Source: Metaphire vulgaris (taxonomy: Eukaryota > Annelida > Clitellata > Crassiclitellata > Megascolecidae). Taken from it: a DNA stretch of 64,000 bases. Below are positions 23,312 to 35,311 of the stretch, piece by piece. The position numbers were made by a program, and so were the translations under genes. The notes under the pieces are model-generated. The model saw only the letters and a list, made by a program, of their open reading frames with translations. It had not been told where the DNA came from and did not search any database. Where the stretch lies: assembly GCA_018105865.1 (NCBI GenBank), contig CM030851.1, positions 10,653,828 to 10,717,827 on the forward strand, given 5' to 3'. Every line of letters begins with the position of its first letter. Position 1 is the stretch's first letter.

Positions 23312-23570
23312 TTTTTTAACCTGTTTTTTTCAGTCACAACCTGGACTGATCCAAATACCGGACGAGCAGGACAGCAGGTACTAGGCTTGGATTATAATTG
23401 GTAATGGGACCCCTCATCTGCCTCGTTGCAGCAAGAACTTATAAGGAAATCCAATATGTCCTTTTGCTAAGCTTTAGCCAACCAACAATAACGGTTTGCT
23501 AGATTGTCTGCCGTGTTACGTCATTGCTGCTTTGCTAGTGTTCTGCAGTTTCTGCTTGCTAAGAGCAGGG

Positions 23571-23747
23571 ACGTAGCCCGGAATTTGATTTGGGGGCGGG
23601 CGGTATAAATATTTTTGGGAGGGTATAAATCTTAACTATAAACCACATAAACCATATAAATCACAAATAAATCACATAAAAAACTTTAAGGTAGACTGAT
23701 TTTTGGTATATATACCGATATGCCCCCCCCCCCATAGCCACGCCTCT
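23571..23747. mobile_element. MITE with ends CAGGGACGTAGCC / ATAGCCACGCCTCTG
   Basis: The interior has aaaccacataaaccatataaatcac and tataccgatatgcccccc. The same family occurs in reverse at 41820-41991 and forward at 43425-43596. Confidence 0.65.
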
Positions 23748-23964
23748 GGCTAAGAGTTACCGTGAACGGTTCTTGAATTATTGTTTTGCGTAAGTATGCC
23801 AGTCTGTATACGCCTGATTGTCTGTGTAGACATTTTAGTCGAAATGTAGAGAAACGCGCAGCTGTGAACAGGCTACCACGCGAGTAACATCTCTTGAACG
23901 CATTGGCGCAAACTTGGATTAAAAAGTGGGGACCCGACTCCTATACGTCAATATTTAAAATCTA

Positions 23965-24294
23965 TGTTAAAGCATGCGAAACTTTATCTTTCAACAAGAT
24001 TTGCCGATTCATTGTTAAATGTACCTAGAACAAACACTGAAACTGGTAAGAGAGCTTTATCTATTTCTGGGCCAAAAAATCTGGAACTCTATCCCTCTGG
24101 TTGTCAGATCTTCCAATAAACTGAGCATTTTCAGATCTAGGCTTAAAACACATCTCTTCCAACTAGCATTTCCTCCATAGTCTGTCTTGCTGTTTCCCTC
24201 TGACTGATCTCTGGAATGACCTGGTCTTTTGCGGATGGATTTGAAGTACCATCGATTGATACCCTTGGGTAATAGAAATGGTGCTATAGAAGTG

Positions 24295-24362
<68 letters not shown>
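23965..24362 (+). mobile_element. LINE remnant: reverse-transcriptase C-terminus, 3' tail and TTA array
   Basis: Translates as RFADSLLNV, then GKRALSISGPK and, after a one-base shift in an A run, WNSIPLVVRSSNKL and SRLKTHLFQLAFPP, ending in TAG near 24180. This is the typical end of CR1/L2/Jockey-type polymerases. The 3' UTR (gatacccttgggtaatagaaatggtgc) runs into about twenty-three TTA units (24294-24362). Confidence 0.78.
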
Positions 24363-24364
<2 letters not shown>

Positions 24365-24918
24365 CCTTATCTCTTCCCTAGAGTAACCTCTCAAAAAGTG
24401 GGGAGGTTCGAGCCTATAGAGACCTAATAGCAGTTTCGCGCCTAAGCTTGAACGTCAAACATTAAATGTAGCAACTGGCTTTAATAAAATCGTAAGCAAA
24501 TCCTGAACAATTGTTGCATATCACAGACAATTTTCACATCACCGTTAAATTAGTAATAAATTCACAGCTGGTTAACGAAATGTAGATGACGTGTGTGAAA
24601 ATGATTGTCCCGTTTCTATGTTAATACGAGTGCTTGAGCGTCTTTAGGCTTTTATTGAGCATGTGCGATCGCATGAGGGTCCTGTCTAATCACATCAAGG
24701 ACAGTCTCCATTAGATCGGACGAACCATGTTACAACTTCAAGTAGGAACGCATTAACGTCGGTTGAATGCACAATGATATTATGTTGAGATATCGATTTT
24801 CACTAGAATTATTGTGCTCTAATGTTTTTAAAATCTCATTTCAGATTATCGGGTTGAACGCTGGACTTTGTTTTACACAGAGGGTTAGAAGAGGGATAAA
24901 ATAGCTTGATGAGATGCC

Positions 24919-25244
24919 CAGTGGCGTAAACCTGGCGTCAACATTGGGGAGGGGATAGAATCGTCCATAAAGTCAGGTCAGGCCCCGTTTTCGTCTTCCA
25001 AAAAAGTCTTGACCAGGGAAAAAAGGTCATCCTTGTCTTTTTCCCTCTCCAAATACCCTGACAAGCAAAAAAATCATCCGAAATGAGTGAATGCGGTCGG
25101 TTTTAATCCTGGCATAAACATCATGGGGGCGAGGATAGAAATTTTTAACCATAGGCACAAAACATTGGGGGATAATTGATACTCCGTCCCCTCCTACTAA
25201 TTATTTGGGGACCGTCCCCCGCCCCCCCGTGTTTTACGCCCTTG
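24919..25244. mobile_element. hAT-type MITE, ends CAGTGGCGTAAACC / GTTTTACGCCCTTG
   Basis: Flanks gagatgcc and gagatacc match at 7 of 8 bp. Reverse cores (ggaaaaaaggtcatcc, ctgacaagcaaaaaaatcatcc) lie inside. Confidence 0.75.
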
Positions 25245-25795
25245 GAGATACCTAAAGTATGTCTTCATCTTGAGACCGGTTCAAACTGGTTGAAGAACGG
25301 TAGACTATGTATGCACTGTATGCAGCCGCGTTAAGTGCCACCAATGAAGTATTGGTGGTTGTACTTTACATGTAAATAGTGTGGTTTATCTTTACAGCGG
25401 GCCGTAAATTTCGGTTGACATCAACGCGAGTCGTCGATAGGTCCTTGTAAATAGGTGATACAAGATTCGTAATAATATTGGAACGTTTGTCAATGCAATG
25501 CAACTCAGCTACCAAGCCGCAGGTCGGAATAGTGAAGTCGCGTATAAAGCCTGATTTGCTGTTTATGATGTCAGCTGTTTAACCATCAGCGGCGGGTCTG
25601 CCGCGGTTCATTAAGTATCAATCAATCAGTCGATCGACCGTGTTTGATTATTGGCGAAAGTAAATCTGAGAGTTCCGGTAATAGGCCTACGTCTGCGAGT
25701 CTACGTCAATAAAACGAAGGTTCATGTTACGCCTTTGAGATCATTATCTTTGGCAAATTGGCACAGCGAATGCATTGTTTGAAACTCTCCAGATG

Positions 25796-25796
<1 letters not shown>

Positions 25797-25842
<46 letters not shown>
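25797..25842. repeat. TA microsatellite
   Basis: About twenty-two TA units, about 90 bp upstream of the first carbonic anhydrase coding exon. Confidence 0.85.
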
Positions 25843-25843
<1 letters not shown>

Positions 25844-25930
25844 TGAAGTTCATACAGCACATACTGTATATTCCAATGTGTTTAATTGCAGAAGCGTTCG
25901 TGTCTTTCAATTCGTTTCAATCATCGTAAG

Positions 25931-28900
25931 ATGTCGCACCATTGGGGATATTGCAAAAACAACGGTAAGCCATTTTAAATATTAATCTAACCCGTTCAAA
26001 GTTGCAGCATTTTAACAGCATCTGCAGTGTTGCACTATACTGTGTACGGTACATTCCAGTGGCGGCTCTAGGATTTGGCAAATGGGGGCCGTTGGGGTGG
26101 CAACTTCTAATCATGGGTGGCCAACCATTTGTTGTTTAATGTATGTAGCATTAAGTATAGGGTTCCAGCAGAAGGCCACTGGGGGGCCAGGCACTCAATA
26201 GGGGGGGCACGGGCCCCCTGGCTCCCCCCGGTGGAGCCGCCACTGGTACATTCAATGCTTTCGTACCGAAGTCACGTTCGATAATTTTCAGTAATTTGTG
26301 CTTCACGACCACAATTTCTTTACGCATCACTGTGCGTGCGGCAGTTTACCGAAATTGTAGACAGCAACCAGGTATGCTCTGAAGATGCTACTGTATCCGT
26401 GGCGTTGCACGCCTGGCTTAGGCCTATAGCAACGGGATTAGCGCCGCCCTATGAGCCCGTGAGGCTCGGGAAGAACTTTCACTTTGGACTTTTATGATAT
26501 GCTATTGAGTGTAAATAGCTATTGCCGCTAATGAGTTGGCAAAAAGCAACTATGATTGAGTGTAAAGCATGGGAAATTAACATTATAAGATGAACAGTGG
26601 CGTAGCGAGGGGGCGGAGGGCGATGCGCCCCAGGCGGCACTTGCTCTAGGGGCGGCACTTTCGAGATTTCTTAGATTTTTTGCTTGTCAGAGACTTTTTG
26701 GAGAGTTGATAACGTTTTTGCTTATCAGACTTTTTTATAACGTTTTTTGCCTGTCAGACTTTTTTCGGAGAATTGAGGGCGGCACTTTTTTCTCGCCCCG
26801 GGCGGCACTTTGCCTCGCTACGCCACTGAAGATGAGATACTAAAATGAGAATTATGCACCTGTAATAAATCTGCCTTCCAATACACAAACTATTTATGTT
26901 TTAAAATTGTAATTTTTATTAAAACTCAGACACATTTGATATTCAGAAACGAGAACTCGACATTTTAAATCTAATTTGATTTGCGCGTTTTATTGACAAT
27001 AATTTGAGCACATATCTTTCCGTCGTATAGGACCGCATACTTGGACTCACGTAGCGCCCGCGGCAAAGGGACTCCACCAGTCACCGGTCGACATCGAAAC
27101 CTCGAAGGCTCACTACGATTCGCAGCTGCCGGAAAGACACCTGGAAATCAAATACATTCCAGAGAATTCCAAGACGCTGCTCAATAACGGTCACTCCGTC
27201 CAGGTGGTCATCGACGGAAAAGGCTCAGGTAGACGTTGTCATCAACCTTTGAGTCGTGACAATGACAGATCCAGAGTGGTATTTGACAATCAGACCAGTG
27301 GGGAGAGACGATTTCAATTGGTTAATTATGCTAAATATTAAATAAGTCAGTAAGATAAGTTAATAGCAGCATGCTATATAACCTTGATAAATAGGCCTAT
27401 ATCAAGGTTATATAGCATGCTGTATATGTGATATATATATACTATATATGTATATATACAGTGCTTTTTCTAGCAAAAAAGGTTTGGGTACTCAATTCAC
27501 ATATGTTTTGTCGTAAGAAGCATACCATAGATAGTAGTAGAAAAACAGTACTTGGTATAATTAATTATATACATTGTAGCTCATTGTTTTAAAACTGTAT
27601 TTTACGCTATTCCCGTGCGTCCCATTGAAAAAAGCACTATATATATAATATATAATATTATAACAGTCTGTTTCATAGCAGTGTCGGCTTAACCCCTTAA
27701 CTGGGGATCACGGATATATACGTCCATTTTACATTGAGTTACAGTTAAATACACGGTTAAGGGGTTAAGTGTACTAAAACCACGAGGCCAAACAGCTTCT
27801 TTTTGTTCACGTTCAATTATAATTTTGGCATACACGGGGTGGTGTCTATGACAAATACTTGGTTTTCAGTAGTTTGCGTAATAATTTCAACTATAGCCAG
27901 TGCCTAAATTTTAGTCGACTCGCTCAAGGAAATGGAGAATGACAATGGACTGACTGAATGACACTCAGACATACGTAATAAAAAGTATATTCGCGTATTC
28001 TGTTCCGATCATTATATCTAATCCTCACCCACCAAAGAAACTGTCTCTGGCCCCATTCAGAACTGGGGTCCCCAGTGGTTACGCCAATGCAAGGGCGGAG
28101 ATCACGGGGGGAGGGGTGAAATGCGGGGGGCGGTCCTACCCAACAATTAGTGAGGGGATATATAGTATCATTAGTGAGGGGATATATAGTATCATTAGTG
28201 AGGGGATATATAGTATCATTGTCCCCTAATGTTTCTTGCGTCTTTACTTCCTTAACGCGCAAAAAGTCTGACACAAGCGAAAAAGGTCATCACTAGAGTT
28301 TAAGCATATTCATGGGCAGGCCCGCCGAGAGAAATTCCGGGCCCCTGTGCAGAAGGGCCGACGGGCCCCTGACAAGTCTTATAAAAATACTGATGACCTT
28401 TTTTTGCTTGTCGCTGTTTTTCACGTTGTTTATGACGTCCTCGGGGCCCGGGCCCCCTATTACTCGTCTGGCCCCTGTGCGTATAGCATGGTCACCTCCT
28501 TTTTGTGTTATTCTTGTTAATAATACATCTTCATCATTGGCCCGAGGCCCCTCCAGACCGCCGGGCCCCTGTGCATTTGCCCTCTCTGCCCCACTCTCGG
28601 CGGCCCTGTTTATGGGAGGGTTTACTTTACACAAAAATTTCTATCCCTCAACGCTGATGGCAGGAATGCGCACATGTTCTAGTGGTTGGTTGGTAGGTAG
28701 GTATGGTTTACGTACAAATTTGTTTCAGTTTTGGAAGGCGGTCCTTTTCACCACAAATACCAGGTGGAGCAGTTTCACTTTCACTGGGGAAAAGAGAGCA
28801 ACCGTGGCTCGGAACATTCCTTAAATGGCAAAGTCTTTCCAGCAGAGGTACGAAACTTTACAGCACAACTCCGACATAAATCCCTTAAGCTATGCCTATA

Positions 28901-31562
28901 TGCGTTTCGTTGTCTCGTTGCTTGTTTGTCCGCTTGTCCGTGGTAGAAGCTGACACCATCCAAAGGATTCGACATAAACAAACTAGAGTGGTCGATGTAA
29001 ACGGCTGCTGAACAAGATTAAGAGAAGATTATCAATTCGTTTGCAATATTGAACAGAATATCTGCCTATGTTTACTGAGTTCCAAAACGTGTTAGCACCA
29101 TGGGCGCCCGCACATTAGGGCAAGAGGGGGCACTTGCTCCCTCTGTAAAATGCAAATATCAATATTTCACATTGAAATTTGAAACCCTTGCTAAAATGTT
29201 AACCGTGACCATCTCCCTCTGTAAAATGCAAACACCAATGTTTCACATTGAAATTTGAAACCCTTGCTAAAATGTTAACCGTGACCATTGTGTTAAAATG
29301 CGTTTGCCCCTCCTGGAAAGCTTTTTGTGGGCACCGTGGTTAGCACAGACCCCCTGTGTAAATTGGCTATCACTCTTTCCCCCTCATCTGTTGGACCAGA
29401 GATTCGTGAAATAATAAAACGATAAAATTGTTTTTAATTGTTTTTCAAGCTTTTTTTATGCAAAATAACGGTATAGTTTGGTACAGAATTTGGTCAAAAT
29501 TGAAATTCGTGCCCACCGTGCAAAATGCGACGGTGTCGCGTGCTTGTTTAGCTGGAGCTAATATTTGTGGCATCAATGTGAAGAAACAAAGGTCTGTGTA
29601 TTAGCTATTTCTGGCGTAGCATGGATTTACAAATGGAAAACCAAATATTTGCCGTCGAGTGCTTTGCGTTGTTTTAGCTGCACATCGTACACTGGAACAC
29701 CGAGCTGTGTTCTAGTTTTGCCGAAGCTGCCAAGACGGCCAATGGCCTGGCGGTGCTCGGAGCTTTCTTGAAGGTAGGCATGATCCCATGACCGTCGAAT
29801 CACTAAACATTAAAGTGCGCAACCTTTTTAGGCCAATGGTCAAATTGAACAGTCTCAGATTACTCAGAGCCAAAATCTAGATATGCATTTTCTAGAATTT
29901 AGGTCTATAATATTTTCATATAAACCTGCAACTCAAACAAAATTAACTTTAATAAATGCTGCTTGACGCAAATATTTATAATTACTTAGTTGATATGGAG
30001 AGACCAGTCAGTTAATACGTGATTTGCATGATGAAATTACTGTAGGCCTATTCGGGCTAGTTTTCTGTGTTTTGTCTTAATTTGTTTCGAGGGCCGGACA
30101 GAACACGTTGGCATGCCAGGTCCGGCCCGCGGGACGCCGGTTGTGCATCCCCGCTATACATCGTCTCGCCACTGACTATTAGAACTGCGGCTACACGTGA
30201 TAGGAAATTGAGTCTCTGAAAGCCTTTATTGACCATCACGAACATTATTACATCGCTGAGCTGACAATTTCTAACCATAAAAACATAAAATTCTGAAGAT
30301 TCTGAAGTTCATTCCTGACAAATATCTGCAAAAGAGTACTGCTATTAACCAAGCATATAATATCGCATGCTTTCAGGGGCGTACCTAGGGTATTTGGCGC
30401 CAAAAGTAGGATTAACAATTTAAATTAACAGCTTAACAGATGTTTAATTAACAAATCATGTCATTTTACTGTCGCAAGATTGGAACTACGCGTGCACTTT
30501 TCCTGCTTTTACCGATACGAACTGGTGGTCTATGACGTGCTCAAAGTCAGTTTTCTCAGTTTCTTCTCTTTCTGAGCTGAGTAGAGAGCAAGATCACAGA
30601 GTTCTCTCGGCGCCCCTTCAAGTGGCGCCAGAGAATCTGCCCTATCTACTGTGTCACCACTGCATACTGTGTTTTACCAAAGGCAATGAAAGGGCCCAGA
30701 GATGTCCATGGGTTGGGTTAACCCATGGGTTGGGTTGGATCGGGTTGGGTTGGGTCAGGCTTTTCCATATTAATGGTGGGTTTGATTGGGTTGGGTCAGA
30801 GAACTTAAGAAACTGCAATGTATTATAGTGGGTTGGGTTGGGTCAAGTAAACCTATTATCGGCATGGGTTGGGTTGGAGATTTGATGGGTTGGGTTGGAT
30901 TGGGTTGGGTTCTAAAAAATGTCCATGGACCCATGGACATCTCTGAAAGGGTCATTGCTGATGTCTTCTTAAAATTCATGCGTAGATATCGATCGTTTAT
31001 TGTTGACTGTAGTGTGGCGAAGAGAATCAGGCGCTTAAGAAACTGACGTCATTGTTTCCTCGCATTTCGTTTTCTGGAGATAAGGTCGACATTCCAGGGG
31101 TTTCGATCCAAGTTCTCTGCTCCCAAGTACGTGGGCCCACAGACCTGGTTTCAACGAAACTGTCTGAATTGTATATTTAAATTATTTTGGCATGCAGTTG
31201 GTATATTCTGTTTAAACGCTAAAAGCATTTACTTTTTCCTTAGCGAGGAAGTAAACCTTCAATATATATTATATTCTCCTGACTAACAAGCCATCTTAAT
31301 TTCACGTACAATCACATTAAATTACTATTTAAGAGTTACTATGTAATGGTTTTTAATACTGTGGAGATCCTGCAAAACCACAGTCGTTGTTGCCATCATC
31401 ATTATCGTCGTCATCATCATCATCATTACCATAATAATAATAATAATAATAATCATCATCATCATCATAATCATCGTCATTATCATACTCATCATCGTCA
31501 TCGTCAACATCATCGTTTTTATTTCGTTATCATCGTTATTATTTTGTTATCATTGTTTTTAT

Positions 31563-31626
<64 letters not shown>

Positions 31627-32618
31627 TCGTCATGAGACCTAGTAATGAAAACAAAATACATTTACGTAATGTAAAATAGATTTTCGCTGTTCACTTTGTA
31701 AGTTACGATTTCGAATTAACGAGTGAATGCCTGATTACCTGAATACCTGTATTCCTAAGGCAACAGAGCAAGGTACTGGACGTACTCCGGATCACTGACC
31801 ACCCCGCCCTGCTACGAATCCGTCCGCTTTCTCATCTTCCGAGATCCGATCGAAGTTTCCGAAGATCAGGTACATTCTAAACACACACACACACACACCA
31901 TGTGTGGCTATGCACAAACATTGCTCGATTCAGAGGCGTAGCTAAGGAAGAGGGTGATTGCAGCCGCCCCCGGGCGCCGAGGTTGAGGGGGGCGCAAAAA
32001 TTTCGGGTTTTGGGTTAGTGTAATGAAAAAGGAGAAATGTAATTATCACGCGATTCGTAGTGAAATAAAAAATGACGGCCTCTTTTGCTCGTCAAGAATT
32101 TTCGTTAGTCGAAGGGGTGCCACCAGTATATTTTCGCACCAGGGCGCCGGATACCCTTGCTGGGCCCCTGGTTCGATTAATTATCCATTAGAAGTCGAAA
32201 GGCTCCGAACTTTGCAAAAATCGGCAACTGGGTGGTCCGAGAGAAGAAAGAATTTCTGCTATCGATTAGGGTCGATTTTGATCATTGGCTAATCAAGTGG
32301 TGTTAACTATATCAGGTGCTTGGATGCTTAACCCCTCCACTGGTCGAGGTAGAAAATTTGGGTTGCGGCCATTCGACCCCTAATATTTTGGAAAGATCGA
32401 GCATTAGTACAAGGAAGAATGATTTTTTTTAAATGAGGCACATTGTAAAGGTTTGTGGTAAACTATTTAAATTACTTAGAATGCCTCATCGTCTCCCGGA
32501 GAATGATATCAGCGTTGATCTGGTCTTTCACGGTTTGAATTTGAAGCACCGTTGATTTACGCCTTAGGATATAAGAAATGGTGACATGAGAATGCAGAAT
32601 GATTATTCTTTATTATTC

Positions 32619-32672
<54 letters not shown>

Positions 32673-33008
32673 TCCGTATGCCTAACGAAATGTACGTTTA
32701 GTGAGTCGTCGAAATATATGAATGATTTCTTTTCTATTCAAAAGCAAGCGCCTACGAATGAGGAGCTGCTGCGGTACTACTTTTTGACAGCGCTATAGAA
32801 ATTCACGAGATATTACTTACTTACTTACTTACTTACAAAATTGTTACATTTGAACATATCTCTTCAGCTGAACGCCTTCCGTGGACTCCACTCCCACGCC
32901 TGTGGCCACGACGACACTCATTCGGACGAATTCGGGGGCAGGATCGTGGACAACTACCGTCCCACCCTGCCACTCCACGATCGCACCGTCGTCACGTCCT
33001 TCATCTAG
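25931..33008 (+). CDS. Cytosolic alpha carbonic anhydrase, gene 1 (seven coding exons)
   Basis: Zinc enzyme that interconverts CO2 and bicarbonate. No signal peptide, so cytosolic type. Exons: 25931-25964, 27031-27228, 28729-28847, 29678-29773, 31013-31126, 31760-31869, 32868-33008. Starts MSHHWGYCKNNG. Exon 2 has QSPVDI and LNNGH (proton-shuttle His64 equivalent). Exon 3 has FHFHWG (zinc His94, His96) and GSEHS (Glu106). Exon 4 has LHIVHW (zinc His119). Exon 6 has SGSLTTPPC (Thr199). The end reads VVTSFI and stop. Exon 5 is one base short: its twin in gene 2 is 115 bp, this is 114, and the break is at CCAGGGGTTT (about 31095-31104). Restoring one base gives 813 bp, 270 aa, and brings the exon 5/6 phases into agreement. 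All introns are GT..AG. Confidence 0.93.
26057..26245. mobile_element. hAT-type MITE (189 bp) with TSD gtacattc, in intron 1 of carbonic anhydrase 1
   Basis: Ends CAGTGGCGGCTCTA and TGGAGCCGCCACTG. Identical 8-bp flanks gtacattc (26049-26056, 26246-26253). Inverse copy of the element at 13798-13986. Confidence 0.92.
26595..26827. mobile_element. hAT-type MITE, ends CAGTGGCGTAGCGAGG / CCTCGCTACGCCACTG
   Basis: Near-perfect inverted ends. Flanks aagatgaa and aagatgag match at 7 of 8. The interior has repeated ttttttgcttgtcagag cores and gggcggcactt phrases. Confidence 0.87.
27367..27422. repeat. Perfect 23-bp inverted repeat around a 10-base loop
   Basis: Left arm begins cagcatgctatataacc, right arm ends ggttatatagcatgctg. 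All 23 pairs match, and the loop region contains TAGGCCTA. It lies in intron 2 of carbonic anhydrase 1. Confidence 0.9.
27693..27764. mobile_element. Miniature 72-bp element flanked by TTAA (piggyBac-like)
   Basis: CCCCTTAACTGG on the left and ACGGTTAAGGGG on the right, with TTAA on both sides (27689-27692, 27765-27768). The centre holds gtccattttacattgagttac. An equal-length copy is at 62344-62415. Confidence 0.75.
28076..28620. mobile_element. Cluster of degraded MITEs with a 24-bp tandem repeat
   Basis: Three units of ttagtgaggggatatatagtatca (28145-28220) lie inside one element. A second element at about 28316-28607 has inverted ends near CAGGCCCGCCGAGAG and CTCTCGGCGGCCCTG and a perfect gatgacctttttttgcttgtc core. 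Open frames here are not genes. Confidence 0.65.
29098..29335. mobile_element. MITE with an internal direct duplication
   Basis: Ends near CACCATGGGCGCCCGC and GTGGGCACCGTGG. Inside, a unit of about 75 bp starting ctccctctgtaaaatgc and ending ttaaccgtgaccat is present twice (about 29138-29210 and 29211-29288). Confidence 0.65.
30697..30945. mobile_element. GGGTT-rich element with inverted ends CAGAGATGTCCATGG
   Basis: Starts CAGAGATGTCCATGG and ends CCATGGACATCTCTG. Flanks aaagggcc and aaagggtc match at 7 of 8 bp. The interior is dominated by GGGTTGGGTT blocks. It lies in intron 4 of carbonic anhydrase 1. Confidence 0.85.
31385..31624. repeat. Compound CAT / TTA microsatellite
   Basis: CATCAT-type units with a short TAA block, followed by about twenty TTA units (31564-31624). 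Confidence 0.88.
32490..32673 (+). mobile_element. LINE 3' tail followed by TTA array
   Basis: gttgatctggtctttcacggtttg and aagaaatggtgacatgag resemble the tail at 24.23 kb. It runs into about seventeen TTA units. Confidence 0.55.
32740..32836 (+). mobile_element. Retroposon 3' tail ending in (TTAC)n
   Basis: gctgctgcggtactactttttgacagcgctatagaaattcac followed by TTACTTAC units. Relatives: 50130-50202, 57020-57096 and 60755-60830 forward; 40315-40445 and 62993-63130 reverse. It ends about 30 bp before the last carbonic anhydrase 1 exon. Confidence 0.7.
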
Positions 33009-33331
33009 GCGAGTGACGGCCGTCACCACCGGCGAATACTGGATTCCAGCGATCAGATCAATATATTGATTGTAAAATATCATCGATGAATGTTTTCAGC
33101 ACTTGAAGAATAATTAATGTATTTGCAAATTTTGAAAAGATGTCCGTAGTTACTCAGCTTTTTATGTCAGCTTATGATGATCATTCGCTTTTTAAATGTT
33201 CCATTCGTACATGTAGGCCTATTTTCAGACCAAATCATCGATATCTATATACAGTGTACTGCATATACTGATATACTTGCGATTACTATGACTATTATAG
33301 CACATCCTATGCATATTCGATTCAAAGCTGT

Positions 33332-33719
33332 GCAGGGGCGGTTCCACGTTGGGGATGCATCCCCCACCGGCCCACCAAAAATGCGTTTTCAATGGAAGAT
33401 GATCGTCTAAACGGATTAGCCTTCAATGATGTATATCCACAAAGATATGGAAATATCCAAAGACAATGTCATCGACAAATTCGCTTCCAGCAATAGAAAA
33501 CTCGATTTTACACTATGACTTTGTACAACCAGCTTCTATACATTGTCAATTCTGAACATCATATTTCATAAATCAAATCTACAGATTTCTTCTAAACCGT
33601 TTACATATAATTCCTTTAACAATTGGCGGGATCTTCCTAGAGATTCATTGCATCCCCACCAACTTCAATGAAATTCATTGCACCCCTCCCCCTACCAAGA
33701 GTTCTTGGAACCACCATTG
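33332..33719. mobile_element. MITE with ends CAGGGGCGGTTCCA / TGGAACCACCATTG
   Basis: Inverted ends are clear but no exact target duplication is seen. About 150 bp of the left part is shared with the fragment at 14758. Confidence 0.7.
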
Positions 33720-33896
33720 CTGTTGTGCGTATTGGACGCTGATATGTTCATTGATTTTTCAGTAGATGTTCAATACGAGCTATTGAAGTTTTACGTTACC
33801 GTAGACCTACTTACTTACTTACTGCAGTGAGAACAGTGTAATTCAGACAGTTTACACGAATACATTAATTTGCCGTTAAATATATCGTGTGTATAT

Positions 33897-34415
33897 AATA
33901 TATATTGTAGATGTAATTAGGCTACATTACTTGAAATGATTTCTAAAGTAAAGAGTATTGGAATTAAATAATTGTGGATTATCTTCACATTATATATTGT
34001 AGATGTAATTACATTTAGGGTTGTGAGCTCGGAAATTTCCGGAAATTTCCTGCGGAATTATTCCGCAAATTTCCGGAAAAGTTTATTATTATTATTACTG
34101 TCTATTATTATTTATTACTATTTATTACTATTGTTACTATCTATTATTATTTTATTATTATCATTATTACTATTTATTTCTATTCATTTGTTGGACATTT
34201 GTTAACAACTGTCAGGATTGTAGCGGTATATAATGTTTTGGTGGACATGCGCGCGGCGCTTCCGGTTGCATTTTTCCGGAAATTTTTCGGAAATTTCCGG
34301 AATAATTCTGGGCATTCTACTTTTCTGGAAAAGTTACAACCCTAATTACATTACTTGAAATGATTTTTAAAGAAAAGAGTATTGAAATTAAATAATTGTG
34401 GATTAACTTCACACA
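33897..34415 (+). repeat. Tandem duplication of about 95 bp, second copy split by a transposon
   Basis: The unit tatatattgtagatgtaatt ... ttacttgaaatgatttctaaag ... attaaataattgtggatta occurs at about 33897-33989 and again from 33990. The second copy is interrupted at 34016-34344. Confidence 0.85.
34016..34344. mobile_element. Element with ends TAGGGTTGTGA / TTACAACCCTA and TSD attacatt
   Basis: 329 bp with exact 8-bp flanks attacatt (34008-34015, 34345-34352), so hAT-like but a different family from the CAGTGGCG group. Both ends are built of GGAAATTTCCGG palindromes, and the middle is a TTA/TTAC-rich stretch. Confidence 0.88.
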
Positions 34416-34936
34416 TCAGGCTTTTTGTCTTCTAGTTTCCCTTTTCCGTGTAATGTGTGTAATGTGGATGCGTGAACATTAGTTTAATGAGAACGAAAAA
34501 GAGTTTCGTTGATTCTGTTCTGTTTTGTTCTGGCGTTCTTGGAACTTGTCCGGTTTAATGGCGCTATAGAACGAAATGAAGCAAATCGCATTTTAAAATT
34601 GATTCTGTTCTTTAACTTTGTTTTTGTTCTGGCGTTCAAATTGGAAAGACTTTTTTATTTTAAATCTGTTTAAAGCAATTTTTCCAGACAGAGAGACAGA
34701 CAGAGCAAGAGATTTGAGCAGATTTGAATATTTTACAGTGCATCTATTTATTAATTAATAAATTATTATTATTATTGTGTTAAATTTTTCATCTTTCTTC
34801 CATTAAATATCTTTCTTCCATTTCTGATTCTTCCAGCATTCTGCAAACCCTAGGTATCAATTAGGAACTCAAAGACGGAAACTGAAATTAAAAATAACCG
34901 AAAAAACAGAAAATTATCTTCTTTTGTGAGCGTGGT

Positions 34937-35311
34937 CAGTGGCGGTTCCAGGATTTCTTGGTGGAGGGGATTAAATGAATTCATAGGAAGTTAATGGGGA
35001 CAGTGGCGGCTCCAGGATTTGGGGGCCGTTGGGGTGGGAACTTCTAATCATTTGTTGTTAGGTATGTTGTATTAAGTATAGGGTTCCAACGGGAGGCCAC
35101 TGGGGGGCAGGAACTCAATAGGGGCACCTGTGGAGCCACCACTGAATAGGGGGATGAAAATGGAAGGAAAAATTCAATTTTTAAACTTTTACCGAAAAAT
35201 AAGCTGACAAGCAAAAATAGGTCATCCAAAGTTTTCCCCCTTAATTTTATCGCTAATTTTTACTACAAATTTACCGAAAAATAAGCTGATGCAAGCAAAA
35301 AACCGCCACTG
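34937..35311. mobile_element. MITE with a second MITE nested inside
   Basis: The outer element starts CAGTGGCGGTTCCAGG (about 34937) and ends near ACCGCCACTG (35311). The inner element 35001-35144 has CAGTGGCGGCTCCA and GGAGCCACCACTG ends. Reverse cores (ctgacaagcaaaaataggtcatcc) lie in the outer element. Confidence 0.68.

Noticed and set aside
28293..28824. Overlapping open frames of 113 and 170 aa
   Set aside because: They run over degraded MITEs and, at the 3' end, out of frame over carbonic anhydrase exon 3.
30057..30278. Minus-strand frame with transposase-like appearance (ERG/CQRVLSGPRNKLR)
   Set aside because: Too short and lacking any catalytic motif; overlaps a degraded repeat.
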